Shown here piece after piece: positions 30,273 to 38,923 of a stretch of DNA of 64,000 bases (the stretch's first letter is position 1; each line of letters opens with the position of its first letter). The notes below the pieces were generated by a model. It saw nothing but the letters and a program-made list of their open reading frames with translations. It was not told the origin of the DNA and searched no databases. This stretch comes from Viola odorata (Eukaryota > Streptophyta > Magnoliopsida > Malpighiales > Violaceae): NCBI GenBank assembly GCA_963691705.1, contig OY829542.1, positions 40,979,105-41,043,104 of the forward strand. The letters are read 5' to 3'. The position numbers and the translations under genes were made by a program.

Positions 30273-31403
30273 GGTACCGTTGCTGATTCTACCCCCGCAC
30301 TTCCCGTGGGCAATATGGAGATAGGCTATGCACTGGGTAGTTCTAAGAAAAGACGCCTGCAGGAAGATGAGGGTGGCAACCTATCTTCTACAGATGCCGT
30401 GGCAGAGGTCAGATCTGCCGGTGCTTTCATTTCCGTGGCTGCTTCCTAGGATCATCCTTCTGGGTTTTTGGAGAACATGGGCACAGCTGAGCCTTTCGGG
30501 GCTTCGTCCAACTCTTTTGGCGGGCCTGTTCATTCATATCCTCCTAACCTGGACTACCAAGAGGGTTTGCAGGATTTTTCGGGCTACCATTCCCATGATC
30601 CCTACATCACCCAAGGGGGTACTTCTACACAGGTTCACCCTCATGTTCCCTTAGTGTTCGTCCCTTCGAGCGTTCCATTATCGCAACGTTCGAGCGAAGG
30701 GGCTACCACTTTCAACTTTGCTGCCGACTTAAGTTCAGTGAGTGAGTCCGGTACCGTGACTCATCAGGTTGGCTTATATGATTTTCGCAACACCGACTTG
30801 GCGGCTATCGGGGGCGATGGTTCGGATGAGGTTTCTGCTTTGTTGGCCGCCCAGATATTATCGTCTGCTGTAGAGCGGGAGGCTTTCCTTTATAAGGTTG
30901 ATGATGACAAGGCGAGTTCGTTACGTTCTAGCCTCTTCACTAACTTCGTGAAGTTCCATTACTGGACAGAGCACGCGCAGCGTCAGGTTGCCTCTCTTGC
31001 CGCCTCCTTGGCTGAACTTTCCAAAGAGCGAAATGAGAAGAAAAAGCTGCTAGAGGAACGTACTCACTTATTGCTGACCCAGCAGGAACTGAAAAGGCAA
31101 GCGTCCACCCTTGATGCTGCCTTGACAGCAGAAAAAGCCAAGAATGTTGCCCCGGAAGAACAAAAGTCATCTTTGGCAAAGGAGAAAGTTGCCCTGGAAG
31201 AAGGGAAGGCTGCTGTGGAAGAGGAGTCAACCGATAAGTGTCTATTGCATGTCGAGCGGACTGCCATTATTTTGGTTAATTGCTTCGAGGAGGTCCATGG
31301 GATAGATGCGTATAAAGGTGAGGAGGTCACGAGGGCTTTCAAACAGAAGTCTATCGACCTTAATGAAGCGGGTGTTCGCCAAGCTTCGCCGCCTCTTCTG
31401 TAG

Positions 31404-32392
31404 CTATCGGGAATTGCCAGGCTTTTTTCTTTTTGCCTCTATGGCGTTATTGTTTTGAGCCTTAGAACTCGCGACCCCTCAAAGGCATTTTTATATATTC
31501 AAACTGTTTATATCTTTATCGCTGTCTTTCCCTTTCTTTAATTTTCACTTTTTGAAACTCCCCTAGCATCATCGTCGCCCCGATAACATAATGTGTTTAC
31601 TTTCTCGAGCAGGCTCCTAGTGTTTCGGTAATAGAAATCGTAGAGATCAGTGTCGAGTAAGCTTTCCTGACGAGTCTTATGATATCGCCATTCGTGCGAT
31701 CGTCAATCTTTCCGCCGCTCGAAAAGTATTCTGCACATTTTTAATTGTAAATCATTAGTAGCATAACATGCTATAAGAGACAGTGATTACCCGTAGGAGC
31801 AGGTAAGAGCCTTTCTGCTACCGTCATAGGGCGTTAATACGGAAACCGCGTAATCGCTTTTTCTATTAGCTTTATACTTCACCAGGGATTACGCATCTGG
31901 TTACTAGCTGGGATCTCGCGATTCTTCGCGTTTTCATATTTCCATGGTCGGCCTGGAAAGTGCCTCATCTTAGTGAGCCGTCGGATCAGGACAGGCCGTC
32001 ACAAGGCTAGGGTTTTTCACTTTCAAGCGTTGTCCTCGCGTCTAGAATCGTGCCCTTACTTAATGAGCCGTCTAAATTAGCCCGGACACTAGGATAGGAC
32101 TTTTCATTTCTAGAATGGAGTTACTATTTCCCTGGGGCGTGCCTTGTCTTGATGTACCGTCTCCACGAGAACGGTCAGTACCAGAAAAGGGCTTTTCACT
32201 CCCAAGGATACCGGGAAGTGCCCTCACTTAGTGAGCCGTCTGATTAGGACCGGCCGTCACAAGGATAGGACTTTTCACTCCCAGGGTCCTCCTTTTTTAT
32301 CTGCACAAAAGCAACCACAAACACCCAAGAAAGCTCTTTCACCGAGCGTTAGCTAAGGTCAGGGTTGGCATCAGCCAAAGGTGCAGATAAAA
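31404..32392. other. Region between antisense gene 2 and integrase of element F
   Basis: No ORF. It contains the tandem array at about 31945-32285. It is mirrored at 41483-42624. Confidence 0.6.
31945..32285 (-). repeat. Imperfect tandem array 3' of integrase in element F
   Basis: Four degenerate units of about 75-100 bp, each with (T)TAGTGAGCCGTC near its start, GG(C)CGTCACAAGGATAGG in the middle and CTTTTCACTCCC at its end. Tandem repeats at this place are known for Tat/Ogre-type elements. The right arm has five units. Confidence 0.65.
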
Positions 32393-33470
32393 TCAAGTTC
32401 TAGGATAATATAATTTCAAACGAGCGATGTTCCAAGAGTTAGGTAAGGGAGTACCATCGAGTGTCTCCAGATGATAGGATCCTTTCCCGATGACGCGGGT
32501 AACGCGATACGGCCCCTCCCAGTTTGGACTGAGCTTCCCCACGCGTCGACCAGCCACTCGTTTGTCTCTGAGCACCAGATCGCCTGCCTTCAGCAACCGT
32601 TCTTTGACGTGCCTGTTATGATAACGGGTCATCTTTCGCTTGTAATGTAGCGTTTTCAGGAGGGGTTCTTCTCGGACCTCTGGTAATGCGTCAAGGTTAG
32701 CTCGTAACCTTTCCTCATTTAGCTCCTCCCGAAAGTGAGCCACTCGCAGGCTCATGGTATCGATTTCTACTGTTCTACTGGCGTAACAACCTCGATTTCG
32801 AAGGCCAATGCGAAAGGTGTTTCTCCGGTACTGGTTTTAACGGTCATGCGGTACGCCCACATCACGTACGGCAGCTCATCGGCCCACTTCTTTTTAGACC
32901 CCTCTAGGTTTTTCTTAATACCGCTGAGGATGCTCCGGTTGGTCACTTCCGCCTGCCCATTGGTTTGCAGGTGAGCCACGGAAGAGAATCGCTGCTCAAT
33001 CCCAAATTCTGAGCACTGGTCTTTGAAGAATTGGCTGATGAACTGTGTTCCGTTATCGCTGACTAGGATGCGGGGTACGCCAAACCTCATGATAACTTGG
33101 TATTTGAAGAAACGCCAAGTTTTTTCTGCCGTGATGTTGGCGATTGCTTCAGCTTCTGCCCACTTTGTAAAGTAGTCCACTGCCACTATTACAAATTTCA
33201 GTTGGGACCTTGCCTTTGGAAATGGGCCCAGGATGTCGATCCCCCATTTAGCAAAAGGGCAAGGGGCGATAATCTCGGATATTTCAGTGGCGGGACGTCG
33301 AGGAATTTTAGAGAACTACTGGCATTTCGGGCAAGTTTGCACATAGTTGTGGCAATCTCTCCGGATGGTGGGCCAATAGAATCCAGATCTGAAAACTTGG
33401 GCAGCCAGGGTGCCACCCGACACGTGCATACCGCACACCCCTTCATGAATTTCGCGCAAGGTGTGAAGAC
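32393..33470 (-). pseudogene. Integrase of element F
   Basis: Zinc finger: HEGVCGMHVSGGTLAAQVF and TCPKC (33445-33318). Core: VDYFTKWAEAEA, SDNGTQF and NGQAEVTNR supply the D, D and E. The C-terminus at 32755-32393 has LSPNWEGPYRVTRVIG. Broken by a stop after KCQ (33316-33318) and by a short tandem duplication (CAGTAGAA) near 32765 that shifts the frame. Confidence 0.85.
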
Positions 33471-34204
33471 CCTCTTGCTCCGTTATACATTTGGCGGCTG
33501 GGTGAGAAAAGTATCTCCGAACCAGGTCCCCGTCATAGTACGTACAGCGAGCTACCTGTCTCAGCACCCTTTTCTTTTCAGCGATATCCACAGGCAGTTC
33601 TTCGTGTTTCAAGTATTTGATTACGGGGACCCGCCAGTCATTCTCGAGTTCTTCCACACACAAAGATGCTTGCTCTTCCATGAAGGAAGGTACGGATAAC
33701 TCTCGGTAATACACACCTTTGGGTATGGACGCTTCCGGGTTTGCGACAAGCTTGGCAAGATTGTCAGCTTCGTCGTTGTCCTCTCTGGGAATGTGCTCAA
33801 AGCTGACTTGCATGCCTTCTTTCTTTATTTCCAACAGCTCTCGCATCACCTTGGCGAGGTATTGGACCATGATGGGTTCCCAGGCCTGAGAGCGCCCCAA
33901 GACCTGGTCAATTACCAGTTTGGAGTCACCACAAATTTTTAGACGTAGGTCTCCTGTTCTTCCGGTATCGTGCCTATCTTTGGAGGAAAGGCTTCTCCCT
34001 ATCCTGAGTCCGGCTAGTAACGCCTCGTATTCTGCCGCGTTATTGGATAACGGCTGCAGGATTCGGATGGCGTACTGTATTCGCATGTCGTGCGGCCCAT
34101 TTATGATGATTCCTGCTCCAGCCAATTCTTAGTTTTTAGCTCCATCTACATGAATGATCCAGAGGTCCGTATAAGTTTCCAAAAATGGGAGATCCACGTC
34201 GCCC
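33471..34204 (-). pseudogene. Second (archaeal-type) RNase H of element F
   Basis: A second RNase H between the first RNase H and integrase marks the Tat lineage. Acidic landmarks: the VDG part is lost in a shift near 34130-34200 (the right arm keeps IIHVDGAK), AEYEALLAGLRIG, ICGDSKLVIDQV, and EDNDEADNLAKL. The open part is 34125-33316 and continues into the integrase zinc finger. Confidence 0.75.
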
Positions 34205-35491
34205 CTATTCCTCTTCGGGTACATCTGTTAACGGATCTTCTGTAAAGGTGCATTCCGCTATAAAATCCGCCAGGATTTGAGCCTTCATGGATGGCCGGGA
34301 CTGATACCTCAACCCGTATTGCTCGAGTTCGAGAGCCCAGATTAACATTCTTCCTGAGGACTCAGGCTTTCGAAATATTCTCTTCAGAGGTTGGTCTGTA
34401 AGCACGATAACGAGGTAGGACTGGAAGTATCTGCCCATTTTTCGAGTAGCTTGTATCAGTGCAAACGCTATTTTCTCGATTCGGGCATATCGCAGCTCAG
34501 CATCTTTCAGAACATGACTTACAAAATATACATGGCGGTGCGCGTGGCTATCGTCGTGAACGAGGACGACACTAACCAATTCGTCGGCAGCGCCGAGATA
34601 TAAATATAAAGTATCACCCGGCTCCGTCCTTGTCAGCAATAGGTCAGACGATAGCTGATCTTTTAGGCTAACAAACGCCTCTTCACATTCTAGGGTCCAC
34701 CCGAACGGTGCTTTCTTGCGTATGACTTTGAAAAAAGGGAGACACTTCTCGCCTTGTTTGGAAATAAATCGTCCTAGGGCGATAACGCGCCCAGTTAGCC
34801 TTTGTACCTCCTTAACGGTTCTTGGAGATATCATGTCTTGTATGGCTTTAATCTTCGATGGGTTAGGCTGGATTCCTTTTTGGCTGACTACGTAGCGTAG
34901 GAATTTTCCCGTCTGAATCGCAAACATGCATTTTTGAGGGTTCAGTTTCATACTGTGCCTTTTCATTACGTTAAAGACTTCTTTCAGATCCCGTAAGTGA
35001 TCCTGAAAGTTCGCGCTCTTTACCAATATATCATCAACATATGCTTCCACATTTCTGCCTATCTGTTCTTCGAATATTTTGTTAGCCATATGTTGGAACG
35101 TCGCCCCCGCGTTCTTTAGCCCAAACGGCATCGTCGTGTAACAGTAAGTGGCCTTAGGAGTGATGAAGGTAGTCTTTTCTTCATCTTCAATGGCCATGAG
35201 AATTTGGTGGTATCCGGAGTTAGCGTCGAGTGAACTCAAATATGCGTACCCGGCAGTCTGATCGACTAGTTGGTCAATACGGGGAAGCGGGTAGCAATCC
35301 TTAGGGCAAGCATCATTCAAATCGGTAAAGTCGATACACATGTGCTAGTCTCCATTGGGCTTAGGAACGAGAACTGGGTTGGCTAACCAAGTAGGGTATT
35401 GAACTTCGCGGATGAACCCCGCATCAAGGAGCTTCGTCACTTCTTTATCAACGGCTAAAGCTTTTTCTGTAGAAAACGCGCGTCGCTTTTG
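34205..35491 (-). pseudogene. RT and first RNase H of element F
   Basis: RT motifs: CIDFTDLNDACPKDCYPLPR, SSLDANSGYHQILM, TTMPFGLKNAGATFQ and EAYVDDILVKS (catalytic YVDD). RNase H: TLYLYLGAADELVS, HVYFVSHVL, EKIAFALI and LTDQPLKRIF. The frame is continuous with the protease (stops at 35492 and near 35344, the latter at a probable Trp codon) and ends at 34205 with a TAG that is TGG (Trp) in the right arm. Confidence 0.85.
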
Positions 35492-36300
35492 CTAGACCGA
35501 CCTGACGCTAGGGTCAACATTGAGCCGGTGTTCTGCTATTTTGCGCGATATACCCGGCATGTCTGCGGGTTTCCACGCGAACTCTACTCTACATTTGTTC
35601 AATAACCGGGTTAGTTGAAGGTTTTCCGCTGGACGGAGCTTTTCGCTGACTAGGAAGCTCGCTTCTTCTATGCCTATCACTGGTACGGGCACCATTTTGT
35701 CCAGAGGTTGAGCGCGCTTCTCATCACCCTGTTCGTACGGGTCCACCGTTATACATACATACCTATCGCAACTCTTTTGAGTCATGAGCAGGTAGCATTC
35801 AGCTGCCAGTTTTTGGTTGCCCTTTATCGATACCACTCCGTCCCAGGATGGGTATTTCATCCTCAGATGCTTCTGAGATATCGCCGCTCCAAAGCGCTTG
35901 AGGAAGGGTCGTCCGAGTATGACATTGTAGGGCAAGTTTAAGTCCACGACAAGGAATAACAGATCCTCCGATCGCTTGGAGGTGTCTTCCCTGAAATACA
36001 CGGGCAAAGTAGTTATCCCTGTGATAGGGATCGGGACCCCGTCAACTCCAATTATGGGTTTCTTGCAAGGTGCTAACTCGTTGTCGGGTCGCTTCATGAG
36101 ATTGTAGGCCTCTAACGAGAAGAGGTTCACCGCACTCCCGTTATCAACAAGAGTTCTTCTGATTCCGTGACTGGCGATGATGGGCGTAACCACCAATGCT
36201 TCATTATACGGATAGACAACGCCTTTTTTCATCCTCTTCTGAGAAGGTTAATATCATGCGATCTAGGATGCTTATTGCTTCACCTTTCTTTAGCACGCTG
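35492..36300 (-). pseudogene. Protease of element F
   Basis: TLVDNGSAVNLFSLEAYNLM is the active-site region (D-N-G-S) and LPYNVILGRPFL the second motif. DGVPIPITGITTLP differs from the copy in element E, where the segment is replaced by a duplicated neighbour. The end (AEHRLNVDPSVRSV) leads into RT. Confidence 0.75.
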
Positions 36301-38293
36301 TCCCGTTTGCATTTTTCTCTTGACGCGGTCGTCAATTGCTCTGATCCATCCACATAAGGAGTCCCTCCCGCTATGATGTTAATCATAGGGAAGTCCTCGT
36401 CGTCTACTGTGAAAGCTTCTTTACCTCTCCCTCCAGGAATATTATCCTTCTCTGGGACGCGAGGGCGTACTTGTCGGTCATCTGCCATCCCTTTCATGGG
36501 ATTGTTTCTGGCTCTTCTCTTACTTTGGCGGCGAATTCTCCCAAGTATCCTTCTTCCACCAAACGTTCTATTGCCGATTTTAATTCTCTGCATACTTCTT
36601 TGGAGTGCCCCCTGGCTTTGTGAAACTTGCAATAAGCTTTTTCTCTTCTCCCCAGAAGCACTCCGGGCTTTACAGGCGCAGGGTAAAGGATGGGAAGGTT
36701 TCGCTGCTCCACTATCGCTAAAATGTCCGCCCTTGGTAGATTAAGGGAAGGGAAATGAGGGTCGTACATCTGACCTTTAGATGAATATCCGACCTTTAGA
36801 CGAATCTCCTTGACGCTGAGTAGGGGAATTACCAGGCTTTCCCTTCGAAGAGTTACCTTTCCGCCTACTGGAAGTTTTGGGAATATGATCTTTCCGCTGA
36901 GCATAATCGTCGATGAGGCGGTCGTCAGAAATTGTAATTGCAGGAGCGTTAGGAATTAGAGGCGCCTCAGGCGGCATGTTATAGGCTTTATCTCTGTTTT
37001 CCTCTTCTTCCATCTTTGCGTAATTATGGGCCTTAAGTCTTAACGCGTCTAAAGTCGTTGAAGGGTCCACCATCAGTGCATCTTTCAATTTACCATAACG
37101 GTAGTTCCGTTTCAGGGCTTCTATAGCGAAATCAATAGTAACGCCCGGCGTTAGTGACATTTCCATATCGAATCGACTGAGAAATTCTTTCAAAGTTTCC
37201 TGAGGCCTTCGGCGTATGTCAAATAACGCGGCAGCGGATTTCCTGATTGGAATCGCTGTACTAAATCTGCTCCGGAACTTAGATTCCAATTGTGAGAAGT
37301 TACTAATAGATCCGCCAGGAAGGCCCTCAAACCAGAGACGTGCTACTCCTGATAATGTCATAACAAATATTTGGCATAACGCCCCATCACTGTGAGTCTG
37401 AAATTGAACGAAATCTTTCACCTTATTGACGTGGGAAATGGGATCTCTGGTGCCGTCGTAAGTCTCAGTGAGAAGTTTCACATGCCGGCTGACCCTATGG
37501 CGCCTTATACGACGGCTAAATGGGTGACCCGATGTGTCATCAAGGATTTCACGCGCATGACGCGGGGGAGATATTTCAGCGTGACGCCTCCGATTCCGCG
37601 GATCTGGCGTAGGATGTCGCCTAGAAGACTGGCTGCGGCTCTTGGGTGAACGAGTTCGATATCTTCTGCTACTAGATCTTTCACTGTACTCGGGAGATAA
37701 ACCTCTATTCACTCCTTCCCTTCGACCGTCCCAACGGTTTCTGACCTCATCGAGGTATCGATCCTCTTGAGGGATGGAAACTTGTGGCACCTGTGGCACA
37801 TAAGGCTCCACTCGTCCTTGAGTGAGTTGCACAAAACTAATCGGGGTATCTGTTGTAGGCAAAGTCGGCTGGAGGTTCCTCTGTAACGATGGTGACAAGG
37901 GCCCTCGGTGACAATAGATGGCGTGAATATGACATGGGGAGGGACGCTCGACCCAGAAACATCAGGTGTGATTCTCGCAGCCATTTCAGTCAAATATTCC
38001 AATCGAGAACCAAGGGCCGCTATTTCACTCGCAAAAGGGTGATCTATACTGTTCAACACAAATCCCCTCGGAGGAGGAGTAGAAAAGCTAGATCCCGCCA
38101 TCTGGGATAACAAAATGATCGTCTGAGGGGAGGAGGCTTCCCCTCCCGACCTGGCCGAAAGATCCGGGGATTCCAAAGTGATTTGTTGCGTTGTCACAGA
38201 AAGATCAGTAGTAGCAAAAGGGAATAACTGTCTACGAATCGAAAAAGGAATATTCAAGGATGAGGGTCGCGCCTGCTCCGACTCAGAAGTCAT
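36301..38293 (-). pseudogene. Gag of element F
   Basis: ATG at 38293 (MTSESEQARPSS), same start as in E. Pieces 38293-37709, 37898-36777, 36904-36494 and 36632-36204 overlap in different frames, so there are at least three shifts. Landmarks: SR-rich SERSSSRRYRTRSPKSRSQS, LWFEGLPGGSISNF and YCKFHKARGHSKEVC. At the position of the TAG at 20796 in E, this copy has Gln (SIPQEDRY). Confidence 0.8.
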
Positions 38294-38357
38294 GATCATT
38301 CCGATCTCCGGGTAAGACAGAGCTTGGCTATTAAGGACGCTCACTTAATGGACCAAG

Positions 38358-38377
38358 GCTCTCAACGTGAGCACCAA
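38358..38377 (-). other. Primer binding site of element F
   Basis: Minus strand TTGGTGCTCACGTTGAGAGC, two bases from the LTR end. It differs from the E site at several bases. Confidence 0.55.
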
Positions 38378-38379
38378 TT

Positions 38380-38923
38380 TGATATGATTCGAGTTTTGAG
38401 ATGATCGGGATGATGAATACTGTCGGTCAGTATCGGACACACCTGTAAAGCGCCGAAGGGGGGATCCAGCGTAGACACTCCGATGCTTAAGTCAGTAAGC
38501 GGTTTTAAAATTAGCAGAGGTTCTAGAAGGCAGTCTTAGGCTTACTTGATGTTTTAAAATGAGGGGGTATTTATAGGCCGCTGGGGGCGATATCTGGGCA
38601 AAAGGGCGGTATCCCGGAAAGATATTGCTCTGTATGACGTCACTGGTGATACCTGGACCTGACGTCATGGGCGATACCTCCGAGGAGGGTGCCGAGGGCG
38701 ATACCCATGGTGATGCCGGGGGCGATAACTCTGTGGATGGTGCCGAGGGCGATACCCATGGTGATGCCGGGGGCGATAACTCCGTGGATGGTGTCGTGGC
38801 TGCCCTGGGATGGGATGATGCCGTGCGTGTAGAGACGCGTGAGACCTCCCCCCCGCTGATGTCGACCATCCCATAAAACACCTCATAGTCTAGTGACGAT
38901 AACTTGGATGTCCGCTGGGGCTA
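38380..38923 (-). repeat. 5' LTR of element F, truncated
   Basis: It ends at 38380 and keeps two 51-bp repeat units (38690-38795), TGACGTCA at 38635 and 38660 and the TATA box at 38575-38568. The first ~70 bp, present in the LTRs at 19559 and 23419, are missing at the junction. Confidence 0.85.

Larger units (their letters stand above)
29032..31403 (+). pseudogene. Antisense gene 2 of element F: PF04195-like domain plus coiled coil, three exons
   Basis: Start context GCCATGGCT is a good plant start. Exon 1 (29032-29746) holds the domain: YGFRLPVDPFIKQLLAACDL, SPVQLAP, LLLLKSVFKL, EVPGSWWRSGFN. Intron 1 (29747-29812) has TACTAAC at 29780 and ends GCAG. The stronger-looking donor four bases earlier would break the frame. 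Exon 2 runs 29813-30171; intron 2 is 30172-30272 (GTGAGT...TGTAG) and keeps phase exactly; exon 3 runs 30273-31403. Two stops in the coding frame (29851-29853, and 30447-30449 where the right arm has Gln). The C-terminus is a long coiled coil (30960-31230, ELSKERNEKKKLLEERTHLL). Confidence 0.65.
22867..38923 (-). mobile_element. Element F: Tat/Retand-like retrotransposon nested inside E in opposite orientation
   Basis: On the minus strand: 5' LTR (38923-38380, first ~70 bp missing), primer site, Gag, protease, RT, RNase H, second RNase H, integrase, 3' region with tandem repeats, four ORFs on the opposite strand, 3' LTR (23419-22867). The left junction is the exact LTR end. The right junction is inside the LTR, joined to RT of E through the shared GGGCTA (38918-38923). 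This is best explained by insertion of F into E followed by a small deletion at the right side. Confidence 0.8.

Noticed and set aside
31945..32285. Regular repeats as a possible CRISPR-like array
   Set aside because: Units are adjacent and degenerate, without unique spacers, and the context is a plant retrotransposon.
33097..33699. Open frame of 200 codons on the + strand
   Set aside because: It is the antisense shadow of integrase and RNase H of element F.
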